Part shown: positions 24,226 through 32,056 of the stretch, piece after piece
Numbering within the stretch: position 1 is the first letter of the stretch
How the letters are laid out: every line of letters starts with the position of its first letter
NCBI GenBank assembly: GCA_020854035.1
Contig: JADZGE010000075.1
Span: 1 to 50,875 of the forward strand
DNA: 50,875 bases
Direction: 5' to 3'
Source of the DNA: Burkholderiales bacterium
GTDB taxonomy: Bacteria; Pseudomonadota; Gammaproteobacteria; Burkholderiales; SG8-41
Notes under the pieces: generated by a model
What the model saw: only the letters and a program-made list of their open reading frames with translations
Database searches by the model: none
What the model was told of the DNA's origin: nothing
Made by a program: the position numbers and the translations under genes

Positions 24226-25914
24226 ATGAGCGAATCCCGCACACCGATGCACGCCGGCGAAGCCGTCGCCGAGGCCCTGCGCGAGGAGGGCGTGGAGCGC
24301 ATCTACAGCGTTCCGGGCTCGCACATCCACCCGATATACGATGGCCTGTCACGGGCGAAGTCGGTCCGGTTCATCACCTTGAAGACCGAGCCCAACACTT
24401 CGCTCATGGCCGACGCCTACGGGCGTCTGACCGGTAAGCCGGGCGTGTGCCTCGTCACCGCCGGGCCCGGCGGGCTGAATTCCATGGCCGGCGTCGCGCA
24501 GGCCTACGGCGCCGCGTCGCCCATGGTCCATCTCGCGGGAGCCGTGCCGCTCACGGCCGACAAGGAAGCCTTCCACGGCGTCGACGATCCGGCCTTCGTC
24601 CACGACATGTTCCGCAAGATCACCAAGTGGAGCGCGCGCGTCGAGCGCATCGAGGACATACCCGGGGTCATGGCGAAGGCGTTCCACATCTGCCGCAGCG
24701 GAAGGCCCGGGCCGGTGCACGTCGAACTGCCGCGCGTGTCGGACTACAGCGAGCACATCCTTCAGGAAGGGCGCACGGCGATCCCGGCCTACCGGCCGGT
24801 GCCCGCGGTGGTGCCCCGGCCCGATGCGGCGGCGGTCGATCGCATGGCGCAGCGGCTGATGGCGGCGCGCTCACCCGTCATTGCCGCGGGCAAGGGGGTG
24901 ATCCGCAGGCGGGCGATGCGCGAGCTCTCGGAGCTCTCGCTGAAGCTCCAGGCGCCGGTCGTACACGCGCAGGACGCCATCGGCGTCATCCCCGAGTCTC
25001 ATCCGCTCTTCGCGGGACACTTCCAGCACTACCGCAGCCATCCGCTTTGCGTGGAAGCCCTCGAGAGGACGGATCTCATCTTCGGGATCGGGCTGCGCGC
25101 GGGCACGGCCGAGATCTCGCAGCTTCGCGAGCGCGCGCCCGAGCGCGCCATGATGCTGGTCGGCTTCGACGACGGGAGAAACGACGGCTACCGGCGGGAG
25201 GACGAAACGGTCGCGGACCCGGCGCTGTTCCTCGCGGCGCTGCTCGAACGGCTCGGCGGCTACCAGCGCCCGCGCGACGAGGCGATCCTTGCGCGCATGG
25301 AAAGGGGGAAGTCGGCGCTGCGGGCGCGGCTCGTCGCCGAGAACGAACCCCACCGCGCCGACCGGCCGATCGACCCGGGGGTGGTGATGGAGGCGTTGAA
25401 CGACGTGCTCGACGAGGACGCCGTGGTGGCGAGCGATGTCGGCAACTGCCAGATGTGGGCGCGCACCTTCCGGCGCATATCCAACCCCGAATCCTTCATG
25501 CAGTCGGGCGTGTGGAACGCGATGAGCTACGGGCTTCCGACGGCGATGGTCGCCAAGATGGAGTTCCCCGAGAGGAACGTCGTGGGGCTCGCCGGCGACG
25601 GCGCGTTCCTCATGACGATCGGCGACCTCCCGACCGCCGCGGAGTACGGCGCGAACATCCTCATGCTGGTGATGAACAACGGCTGCTTCGGGCAGACGAC
25701 GATGCAGCAGCAGAGCCTCTACGGCCACGTCTACGGGACGCTGTTCCAGAGCCCGAACTTCGCGGAGATCGCGCGCGCGTGCGGCGCGGAGGGCATCCGC
25801 GTCTCCGATCCGAAGGACGTCAAGGACGCGCTCAACCAGGGGCTAGCCGCGACGAAGCGCCAGCCGGCGCTCGTCGAAGTGATGGCGGCCGATCGGGCGT
25901 ATCCGAAACTCTAG
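24226..25914 (+). CDS. thiamine-diphosphate-dependent enzyme (acetolactate synthase-like)
   Basis: The 562-residue protein has the three-domain layout of the acetolactate synthase/benzoylformate decarboxylase family. The catalytic glutamate is E55 in TLKTEPNTSLMADAYGR. A central domain with AAGKGVIRR follows. The cofactor motif runs from GDGAFLMTIGDLPTAAEYG to NNGCFGQTTMQQQ at about 460-500. It probably decarboxylates a 2-keto acid or joins it to another carbonyl, in the cytoplasm. The FAD-binding features of true acetolactate synthase are not obvious. ATG at 24226 is used; a second ATG lies 7 codons later. It follows the esterase gene. Confidence 0.88.
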   Translation: MSESRTPMHAGEAVAEALREEGVERIYSVPGSHIHPIYDGLSRAKSVRFITLKTEPNTSLMADAYGRLTGKPGVCLVTAGPGGLNSMAGVAQAYGAASPMVHLAGAVPLTADKEAFHGVDDPAFVHDMFRKITKWSARVERIEDIPGVMAKAFHICRSGRPGPVHVELPRVSDYSEHILQEGRTAIPAYRPVPAVVPRPDAAAVDRMAQRLMAARSPVIAAGKGVIRRRAMRELSELSLKLQAPVVHAQDAIGVIPESHPLFAGHFQHYRSHPLCVEALERTDLIFGIGLRAGTAEISQLRERAPERAMMLVGFDDGRNDGYRREDETVADPALFLAALLERLGGYQRPRDEAILARMERGKSALRARLVAENEPHRADRPIDPGVVMEALNDVLDEDAVVASDVGNCQMWARTFRRISNPESFMQSGVWNAMSYGLPTAMVAKMEFPERNVVGLAGDGAFLMTIGDLPTAAEYGANILMLVMNNGCFGQTTMQQQSLYGHVYGTLFQSPNFAEIARACGAEGIRVSDPKDVKDALNQGLAATKRQPALVEVMAADRAYPKL

Positions 25915-25933
25915 TCCCGCCGCGCGCCGCTCG

Positions 25934-26908
25934 TCACTCGACGCGTATCCCCGCGCTCTTCACCACCTTGCGCCACTTCGCGATCTCCGCGCGTATCATG
26001 TCCGCGAACGCCTCCGGCGTGCTGCCCTCGGGCTCGAGCCCGATCGTCGCGAAGCGCTTCGCGAGCGCGGCCGACTTCAACACGCCGTTCACGTCGGTGC
26101 TCGCCTTGCCGACGATGGCGCGCGCCGTCCCGGCCGGATACAGCATGCCGTACCAGACGTCGAAGGCGTAGCCGGGGAAGCTCTCGGCGACGGTCGGCAC
26201 CCCGGGTGCCGCCGCCGAGCGCCTGCCGCCGCTCACGGCGAGCGCGCGCATGCGGCCGGACTTGAGATACGGCACCACCGAGGAAATGCCTATCAGCTGC
26301 ATCTGGATCTCGCCCGCGAGCATCGCGGTCAGGGCGGGGCCGGTGCCCTTGTAGGGGATGTGCGTCAGGTTCACTCCCGTCATGACGCGCAGGAGCTCGG
26401 TGCCGAGGTGGGACGAGCCCCCGCTGCCGCCCGAGCCGTAACGGATCTCTCCCGGCTTCGCTTTCGCCAGCGAGATGAGCTCCTTCATCGAATTCACGCC
26501 GAGCGCGGGAATCACCACGTAGACGAAGGGCTGCGTCGCGACGAGCGATACCGGCGCGAAATCGCGCCCCGGATCGTACGGCAGCTTCGAATACAGCGCC
26601 GGCGCGTAGGAGAACGCGAGGCTCACGAGTACCATCGTGTGGCCGTCCGGCGCGGCCCTCGCCGCGAGTTCCGTGCCGACCACGCCGCCGCTGCCGCCGC
26701 GATTGTCCACGACCACCGATTGCCCCCAGACCTGCGAGAGCTCCTGCGCGGCGAGGCGCGCGATGATGTCGGTGCCGCCCCCCGGCGCGAAAGGCACGAT
26801 CAGTCGAACCGGCCGGGACGGATAAGCCGCGACGGACGGCTGGGCCGGCGCCGGGGCGGCCGGCAGCAGGAGCACGGCCCACGCGGCCGCTGCGATACTG
26901 GCTTTCAT
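25934..26908 (-). CDS. Bug-family (TTT) solute-binding receptor 1
   Basis: A 324-residue exported receptor of the tripartite tricarboxylate transporter family. A signal peptide (AAAAWAVLLLPAAPAPAQ) precedes the mature domain, which shows the family motifs YPSRPVRLIVPFAPGGGTD (first ligand loop), VVDNRGGSGG, LPYDPGRDFAPVSL and HIPYKGTGPAL. A TctAB permease pair is absent, as is usual for the many Bug receptors of betaproteobacteria. It lies convergent to the thiamine-enzyme gene and 24 bp downstream of the EmrB-type gene. GGAGGAA precedes the ATG. The ligand, probably a carboxylate, is unknown. Confidence 0.93.
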   Translation of the reverse strand: MKASIAAAAWAVLLLPAAPAPAQPSVAAYPSRPVRLIVPFAPGGGTDIIARLAAQELSQVWGQSVVVDNRGGSGGVVGTELAARAAPDGHTMVLVSLAFSYAPALYSKLPYDPGRDFAPVSLVATQPFVYVVIPALGVNSMKELISLAKAKPGEIRYGSGGSGGSSHLGTELLRVMTGVNLTHIPYKGTGPALTAMLAGEIQMQLIGISSVVPYLKSGRMRALAVSGGRRSAAAPGVPTVAESFPGYAFDVWYGMLYPAGTARAIVGKASTDVNGVLKSAALAKRFATIGLEPEGSTPEAFADMIRAEIAKWRKVVKSAGIRVE

Positions 26909-26932
26909 GCTGGTTCGTTCCTCCGTATCCGG

Positions 26933-28495
26933 TCAGCGCGCGCCGGCGGCGGGCCGCACCCGGCCCATGATCCACGCCGGCAGCAACGCCAGGGTATACA
27001 CCACCGCGATGATGACGAAACTGTCACGGAATCCCATGGTGTAGGCCTGGGCGTAGATCACCTTCCCGAGATAATGGAGGGCGCCCGCGGACTGCACGTC
27101 GGCAGACGCGCCGGCTTGCGCCAGCGTCTGCTCGATCAGCCGCAGCAGATCCGCGGTGGCGCTGTTGGCGGAGGTCTGCAGCGCGGTCAGCGTGTCGGCA
27201 TGGAAGAACGTGCGCCGGTCGAGCGTCACCGACAGCACGTTCACGCCGAAGGCGCCGCCCAGCTGTCGCGAGAAATTGATCATCCCCGCGCCCTGTCCCA
27301 GCTCCCCGGGGCGCAGCGCCTTCAGCGCCGCGAGGTTGAGCGAGGGCTTGATGAGGGCGAGCCCGATGCGCGAGAGCACGACGCACCAGGCGATCGTCCA
27401 GAAGGACGTGTTGACGTCGATGTCCGCCAGCCAGTACGCGGAGAGCGCGAAACACGCGAGCCCGCTCACGATCAACTTGCGCGCGGAAATACGGTCGCTG
27501 AGATAACCGCCGATCGGGAAGAACACCGCGAGGATGAGTCCCGCGGGCATGAGCAGCAGCCCGGCGGCGAGCGGCGTCAGGTGCTGCACCGTCTGCACGA
27601 ACAGCGGCACGAGGTAGGTCGACCCGAACAATCCCGCGCCGAAGATGAACGCGACGCTGGAGGCGGCGGTGAACTGCACGTTGCCGAGAACCCGCAGGTT
27701 GACGAGCGGACGCGCCGCGCGCAGCTCCCACAGGAAGAAACCGGCGGTGGCGGTGGCCGCCGCCGCGAACAGCGCCACGATGTAATCGGAATGCCAGCCC
27801 TCGCGCTGGCCGTTCGAGAGCCCCGCCAGGAGCGCCGTCAGCGCGGCGCCGAGGAGCACGAATCCGGACCAGTCGAAGCGCGCCGGCCGCGCGCCCTCCT
27901 CGCGCACCGGCAGGAACATGCTGCCCATGAGGACACCCACCGCGCAAACCGGCACCGCGACGTAGAAGATCGCCCGCCAGCTGAAATCCTCGATGAGCAG
28001 GCCCCCGAGGGTCGGACCCAGCGCCGGGCCGATCACCACGCTCACTCCGAAAAAGCCCATCGCGCTGCCGCGGTGCTGCGGCGGGAACACCCTGAACAGC
28101 GTGTACATGGAGAGCGGCTGGAGCACCCCCGCCACCGCGCCCTGCACCACGCGCGCGAGGATCAGCACCGACATGTTGGGGCTGTGCGCCGCGAGAAGCA
28201 GCGCCGCGGCGAAGATGCAGAGCGCCCCGACGAACGTGCCGCGCACGCCGAAGCGCGTCATCAGCCAGTCGTTGAGCAGCATGCCGACCGTCATCGCCGC
28301 AAGAGTGCCGGTGGAGAGCCACTGCGCCCGGTCCTGCCCGACGCCGAAAGCGCCCATGATGTCCGGGATCGCGACATTGACCGAAGTTGTCGTGAGCACG
28401 GCCGAAATCGTGCCCAGCATCACCGTGAACGTGGCGATCCACTTGTAGCCGGGGCCGTAGCGGCTGAACAGTTCGTCAGTCGTTTCGGACGGCAA
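26933..28495 (-). CDS. EmrB/QacA-type drug efflux permease (MFS, DHA2)
   Basis: The 520-residue inner-membrane protein is a 14-span drug:H+ antiporter of the DHA2 family. The family motif near span 5, GVSVVIGPALGPTLGG, matches motif C of antiporters, and GWLMTRFGVRG-like text (DWLMTRFGVRGTF) matches motif A after span 2. It overlaps the upstream membrane-fusion gene by 20 bp, so they are translationally coupled and form a pump that spans the envelope with an outer-membrane protein encoded elsewhere. The substrate, probably hydrophobic toxic compounds, is not known. Confidence 0.92.
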   Translation of the reverse strand: MPSETTDELFSRYGPGYKWIATFTVMLGTISAVLTTTSVNVAIPDIMGAFGVGQDRAQWLSTGTLAAMTVGMLLNDWLMTRFGVRGTFVGALCIFAAALLLAAHSPNMSVLILARVVQGAVAGVLQPLSMYTLFRVFPPQHRGSAMGFFGVSVVIGPALGPTLGGLLIEDFSWRAIFYVAVPVCAVGVLMGSMFLPVREEGARPARFDWSGFVLLGAALTALLAGLSNGQREGWHSDYIVALFAAAATATAGFFLWELRAARPLVNLRVLGNVQFTAASSVAFIFGAGLFGSTYLVPLFVQTVQHLTPLAAGLLLMPAGLILAVFFPIGGYLSDRISARKLIVSGLACFALSAYWLADIDVNTSFWTIAWCVVLSRIGLALIKPSLNLAALKALRPGELGQGAGMINFSRQLGGAFGVNVLSVTLDRRTFFHADTLTALQTSANSATADLLRLIEQTLAQAGASADVQSAGALHYLGKVIYAQAYTMGFRDSFVIIAVVYTLALLPAWIMGRVRPAAGAR

Positions 28496-29618
28496 TCGAC
28501 ACCTCCACCATCATGCCCGGGCGCAGCCGCTCGTCCTTCTCCGGGAGCACGATCCGGATCGGCAGGCGCTGGGTGATCTTGGTGAAGTTACCGCTCGGGT
28601 TCGGGTCGGGCAGCAGCGCGAACTTGCTCGTCGCCGTCTGGCCGACGCGGAACACCTCGCCCGCGAAAACAGCGCCCGGGTAGGCGTCCACGCGCACCTC
28701 GACCTTCATCCCGGGCTTGAGCAGGCGCACCTCGGTTTCCTTGACGTTCGCCTCGACCCAGATCTCCCTCGGATCGTGGAACATCAGGATGCGCTGCCCG
28801 GAGGAGACATGCTCGCCCTGCCTGACGAAGGTCATCACCACGCGGCCGTCGGAGGGCGCCGTGATGGTGCGATCCGCGATGTCGATATCGCGGCGGCGGA
28901 TCTCGGCGCGAACTTCCTCGATCTGGTGCGCCAGCACGGCCCGCTGCCGGTCGAGCACCTGCACCTGCCGCCGGCTGCCGCCCGCGGCCGACAGCATGCC
29001 GCGCACTGCGGCGTAGTCCGCCTGCGCCTTGCGGTGATTCTCCTGGGCCTGCTGGTAGCTGGTGCGCGCACGTTCCATCGCCTGGGGCGAGAGCCACTTC
29101 GCGTCGGCGAGATCCCTCGCGCGCTGGAAATCGTCGCGCGCCTGCTTCACCTGCACCGCCGTCGCCGCGACCTCGGCCTCCGCGGCGGCGAGCCGGTTCG
29201 TCTCGCTCTCGTACCTGCCGAGCGTTTCCTGGTCGACCTGGCCGGCCTGCGCCCGCACCGCGCCGACCTGGCTTTCCATGGACTTCAGGCGCGCCACCAG
29301 TGCTTCGCGCTGGAGCACCGAATCGCGGTCGTCCACTTTCGCGAGGAGCTGTCCCTTCGTCACCACGTCGCCCTGGATCACGGGCAGCTCCGTCACCCAT
29401 CCCGCGACGCGGCTGGAAATCGTGACGACCTCGCCTTCGATGCGCGCGTCGTCGAGGTAGACGTGATGCCACCGGAACCAGATCCAGTGCACGCCCCACG
29501 CCGCGAGGAGTACGGCGGCGATCCCCACCGCCCATGCCTTGCCGCGACCCGCCATGGCGGCACGGGCGGGCGCGAGCGCGTCGCGCCCGCCGCCGGATCG
29601 AGGCTCGGCCTGCGCCAT
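28476..29618 (-). CDS. EmrA/HlyD-type membrane-fusion protein
   Basis: This 380-residue periplasmic adaptor bridges the EmrB-like permease to an outer-membrane channel. A short cytoplasmic tail precedes one membrane span (AWAVGIAAVLLAAWGVHWIW, about 29-48). VSSRVAGWVTELPVIQGDVV-type text forms the first lipoyl half and TITAPSDGRVVMTFVRQGE the second; between them lies a long coiled coil (about 95-200). The C-terminal barrel has the family pattern VRVDAYPG-x-x-F. It starts 130 nt after a terminator and has a palindrome and possible -10 just upstream. The first gene of the efflux operon. Confidence 0.92.
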   Translation of the reverse strand: MAQAEPRSGGGRDALAPARAAMAGRGKAWAVGIAAVLLAAWGVHWIWFRWHHVYLDDARIEGEVVTISSRVAGWVTELPVIQGDVVTKGQLLAKVDDRDSVLQREALVARLKSMESQVGAVRAQAGQVDQETLGRYESETNRLAAAEAEVAATAVQVKQARDDFQRARDLADAKWLSPQAMERARTSYQQAQENHRKAQADYAAVRGMLSAAGGSRRQVQVLDRQRAVLAHQIEEVRAEIRRRDIDIADRTITAPSDGRVVMTFVRQGEHVSSGQRILMFHDPREIWVEANVKETEVRLLKPGMKVEVRVDAYPGAVFAGEVFRVGQTATSKFALLPDPNPSGNFTKITQRLPIRIVLPEKDERLRPGMMVEVSIAVRND

Positions 29619-29670
29619 GTAGGAGAGCCGCTACCCGGGGATACCGGGCGGCCTACCGCACCCTGTCCAT

Positions 29671-29685
29671 AACCTGATCAGTTTA
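29671..29685 (-). promoter_or_regulatory. imperfect palindrome over a possible emrA-type -10 box
   Basis: AACCTGATCAGTTT (29671-29684) is a near-perfect inverted repeat centred on TGATCA. It overlaps TAAACT on the minus strand (29680-29685), a possible -10 for the efflux operon. A repressor of MarR or TetR type could bind here. No -35 is convincing and no regulator gene is near. Confidence 0.35.
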
Positions 29686-29732
29686 GGCCAGACGGCGGGT
29701 CGCAGGCGATACGGAAATTCCAGTATATGGGA

Positions 29733-29778
29733 GCACGCAAAAAGAAAAGCGCCCCGGGGACGCGAATCCGCGGGGCGC
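29733..29778 (-). terminator. intrinsic terminator between the 23-codon ORF and the efflux operon
   Basis: GCGCCCCG (29749-29756) pairs with CGGGGCGC (29771-29778); after one mismatch GGA/TCC extends the stem inward to a 6-nt loop. On the minus strand the stem is followed by TTTTCTTTTTGCG. This is the strongest terminator in the window. It lies 24 nt after the stop of the 23-codon ORF and 130 nt before the membrane-fusion gene. Confidence 0.85.
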
Positions 29779-29782
29779 CGAT

Positions 29783-29798
29783 GCTGCGGTACGGCAGC
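29783..29798 (-). other. small hairpin between the 23-codon ORF and the terminator
   Basis: GCTGC and GCAGC form a 5-bp stem with a 6-nt loop, 4 nt after the ORF's stop codon and 5 nt before the terminator stem. It could be a pause hairpin or part of an attenuator. Confidence 0.4.
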
Positions 29799-29802
29799 CG
29801 AC

Positions 29803-29874
29803 CTACCCGCTCACCTTTCGGATGGATCCTGCGTTCGAGCCTTGCCGGTCGCGACTGCCTTGCTGGTCTCTCAC
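29803..29874 (-). CDS. 23-codon micro-ORF (candidate leader peptide)
   Basis: GTG start at 29874, 23 sense codons, TAG at 29803. The peptide begins VRDQQGSRDRQGSN and ends IRKVSG: hydrophilic, net charge about +3, with an internal repeat (DQQGSR, then DRQGSN) also visible in the DNA. The start is supported by AAAGGAGGTGATCC at 29876-29889, a full 14-nt match to the 16S rRNA 3' end, with 7 nt from GGAGG to GTG. An extended -10 box lies upstream and a strong terminator downstream. It may be a tiny independent gene, or the leader ORF of an attenuator controlling the efflux operon downstream. No known family is recognised. Confidence 0.6.
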   Translation of the reverse strand: MRDQQGSRDRQGSNAGSIRKVSG

Positions 29875-29875
29875 G

Positions 29876-29889
29876 GGATCACCTCCTTT
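29876..29889 (-). promoter_or_regulatory. 14-nt Shine-Dalgarno sequence, full anti-SD complement
   Basis: AAAGGAGGTGATCC is complementary to the whole 16S rRNA 3' tail GGATCACCTCCTTT. Typical sites use 4-6 nt. It is placed at normal distance (7 nt from GGAGG) before the GTG of the 23-codon ORF. Other genes in the window have shorter sites. Confidence 0.75.
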
Positions 29890-29906
29890 CGTGGTTGGGG
29901 GATTGC

Positions 29907-29915
29907 AGTCTAGCA
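29907..29915 (-). promoter_or_regulatory. extended -10 promoter of the micro-ORF unit
   Basis: TGCTAGACT on the minus strand matches the extended -10 form TGnTAnnnT. Transcription would start near 29900, only about 10 nt before the 14-nt ribosome binding site, and end at the terminator, giving an RNA of about 155-165 nt. Confidence 0.45.
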
Positions 29916-30004
29916 GAAAGGACCGACGGCCGATCCGAATCCCCGCCGTTCGCCGGCCGGTGAGGAACGCTCCGGAAGGCACGATCGGCGCGGGCGGGCG
30001 CCGA

Positions 30005-30508
30005 TCAGGCCGCGCCCATGAAGTCACGCTTGCCGAGATCGACGCCGTTGTGGCGCATGATGTCGTAGGCCGTGGTGACGTGGAAATAGAAATTGGGCAG
30101 CGAGCGGTGCTGGAGGAGATCCATGCCCGTGAACTTCAGCTCGCGGTCCGGCATCTTCACGGTCACTTCCTTCGCCTCGGTACCGTTCACCTGCTCCGGC
30201 TTGACGGTCTTGAGCCACGCGATCGTGCCCTCCACGCGCGCCACGAGATCGGCGAGGCTCTTCTCCGTGTTCTCCACCTTGGGAGCGTCCACGCCCGCGA
30301 GCAGCCCCGTGCTGTTCCTCGCGTGGTCGGTCGCCTGCTGCACCTGGCGCGCCAAGGTGAACATGTCGGGATAGAGGCGGTAGTTCACGAGGGTGCCTTC
30401 GTCGTACTTCTTCTCGTCGTAGAGTGCCTTCGCTTTCTTCAGGCACGCGGCCAGCCCGTTCAGCCGGCGGATGTATACGGGAACCGAAATCTCGTACATC
30501 GTAGCCAT
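30005..30508 (-). CDS. DUF1993 family protein
   Basis: The 167-residue helical protein matches the DUF1993 family: MYEISVPVYIRRLNGLAACL at the start, LYPDMFTLARQVQQATDHAR in the middle and LPNFYFHVTTAYDIMRHNGV at the end. These proteins have a DinB-like four-helix bundle and no assigned function; the late histidines may bind metal. ATG at 30508 is used, with GGGGAG about 8 nt upstream. A single gene; the micro-ORF unit lies downstream on the same strand. Confidence 0.88.
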   Translation of the reverse strand: MATMYEISVPVYIRRLNGLAACLKKAKALYDEKKYDEGTLVNYRLYPDMFTLARQVQQATDHARNSTGLLAGVDAPKVENTEKSLADLVARVEGTIAWLKTVKPEQVNGTEAKEVTVKMPDRELKFTGMDLLQHRSLPNFYFHVTTAYDIMRHNGVDLGKRDFMGAA

Positions 30509-30655
30509 CGATGTTCTCCCCAGATGTTGTGAAACGAACCTCCCGGGACCGTGCCCGGGAAACCAGAAGCCGCCCCGAAACTCCCGCTGCCACCGGGAAT
30601 ACGGCGGTCGGGCGGGAAAACCCGCTCGCCCGCCACTCCCCGCCAATCACCGGCC

Positions 30656-31861
30656 TCAGAGCGTCGGGCTCCTTATCTCCCCTCCCAGCGCGACGAGCCC
30701 CCAGGGCGTCAACTGCGCGTCGGTGCTGAAGCTGAAATGACCTGCCGCCGCGTGCGCGTCGCGGTAGATCCGCTGCAGCGGGTAGCTGTCGTAGATGCCG
30801 TTCGCTCCCACCATCTCGTGCAGCAGGTCAACCGCCTCGACGCAGAGCTTCCCCGCCATCGCCGCGTTGCGCTTGTAGCGCAGCCGCGTCTCGAGATCGA
30901 GGCTGCCACCTTCCTCGTGGACGCGCTGCGCCTCGAGGATGTCCGAGCGCAGCAACAGGGCCGCCGCGTCGATCCGCGCGCCCGCCGCGCCGATCCGCAA
31001 CTGCACCGTCTGGAAATCCCGCATCCTCGCGCCCGTGTAATTCGTGCTGCGGGACTTCACGAGCTCGATGGTGAGCTCCAGCGCCGCCCGTGCGTTGCCG
31101 ACCTGGCAGCCGCCGATGCCGTGCCCGCCGAGCGCGGAGGTAGGGATGCGCAGGTGCGGATTGGGGTTGATCGCAAGCCCGGGCCAGGTGTGCCCCGGCC
31201 GGGCGAGGTGCATCGACACCGTCCGGTAAGCCGGCACGAACTCGTCCCTGCAGCGCACCGTCTTGCTGCTCGTCGCGCGCATGCCGAGCACCTGCCAGTC
31301 GTCCACGACCTCGTACTGCGACCGGTGCAGCAGGCAGTAGAGGTAATCGACGACACGCTCGCCCTCGCGCGCGGTGCAGGCGAGCATGCTCCAGTCGGAG
31401 TGATCGGTGCCCGAGGAGAAGTTCCACTCGCCCGAGAGCACGACGCCGCCCTCGGCGGGAACCGCTCGCCCCTGCTGGAAGGCGATACCCGAGGCGATGC
31501 CCGCGTCCGGATTCGGTCCCCACACCTCGGCCTGGGCCTGTGCGCCCCACCAGCCGAGGATGCGGTGGTGCGAGGCGAGATTGGTCACGGTCCAGCCGGC
31601 CGAGGCGTCGCCGCGCGAGAGGATCTCCGGGATGTCGAAATACGCGACGAACGGCAGCTCCATCCCGCCCCATGCCTTCGGCTGGAGGTAGCGCAACATC
31701 CCGGTGCGGTGGAGCGCATCCATCACCGCCGGTGTCAGCCGGCGCGCCTGCTCGCAATGCGGCGCCTGCTCGCGCAGGAACGGCACGAGCTCGCGCGCGC
31801 GCCGCATCGCCTCGTCGTAGCCGACGCCGGCAAAACCCGCCGGTTTCTCGGTGGTGTCCAC
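30656..31861 (-). CDS. class D flavin monooxygenase / acyl-CoA dehydrogenase-fold protein
   Basis: The product (about 401 residues from the GTG at 31861; ATG at 31807 is an alternative) has the acyl-CoA dehydrogenase fold: N-terminal helices with LQPKAWGGMELPF, a middle beta domain with SGEWNFSSGTDHSDWSML, and a C-terminal helical bundle with RIYRDAHAAAGHFSFSTDAQ. GEWNFSSG and the late AAAGH stretch are typical of two-component flavin-dependent hydroxylases such as HsaA, which use reduced flavin from a separate reductase. No reductase gene is adjacent. The aromatic or steroid-like substrate is unknown. Confidence 0.85.
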   Translation of the reverse strand: MDTTEKPAGFAGVGYDEAMRRARELVPFLREQAPHCEQARRLTPAVMDALHRTGMLRYLQPKAWGGMELPFVAYFDIPEILSRGDASAGWTVTNLASHHRILGWWGAQAQAEVWGPNPDAGIASGIAFQQGRAVPAEGGVVLSGEWNFSSGTDHSDWSMLACTAREGERVVDYLYCLLHRSQYEVVDDWQVLGMRATSSKTVRCRDEFVPAYRTVSMHLARPGHTWPGLAINPNPHLRIPTSALGGHGIGGCQVGNARAALELTIELVKSRSTNYTGARMRDFQTVQLRIGAAGARIDAAALLLRSDILEAQRVHEEGGSLDLETRLRYKRNAAMAGKLCVEAVDLLHEMVGANGIYDSYPLQRIYRDAHAAAGHFSFSTDAQLTPWGLVALGGEIRSPTL

Positions 31862-32056
31862 TATGTAAACGGGGCTCCGCGCAAACGACCGCGTTGAAGG
31901 CCGGATGGTAGTGGTATTCCCCGTGCCGGAAAAGGGGCGCGGCCGCGAAGCGCCGCGGTGACCCGCGAGTGTTCCCCGGTCGCGACCGGCCCGGCGGGCT
32001 CGTTCGCGCTCACCCGCGATCCCGATTCGCCAGTGCACGTCTCGCGGCGGCGGCCG

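Noticed and set aside
26360..28576. 738-aa plus-strand ORF opposite the Bug receptor and EmrB-type permease
   Set aside because: Same kind of shadow: Arg/His/Glu-rich with no domains.
29870..29895. GGATCACCTCCTTTC on the plus strand as the 3' end of a 16S rRNA gene
   Set aside because: The flanking sequence does not match 16S helix 45 or any rRNA; the match is explained as a Shine-Dalgarno sequence on the minus strand.
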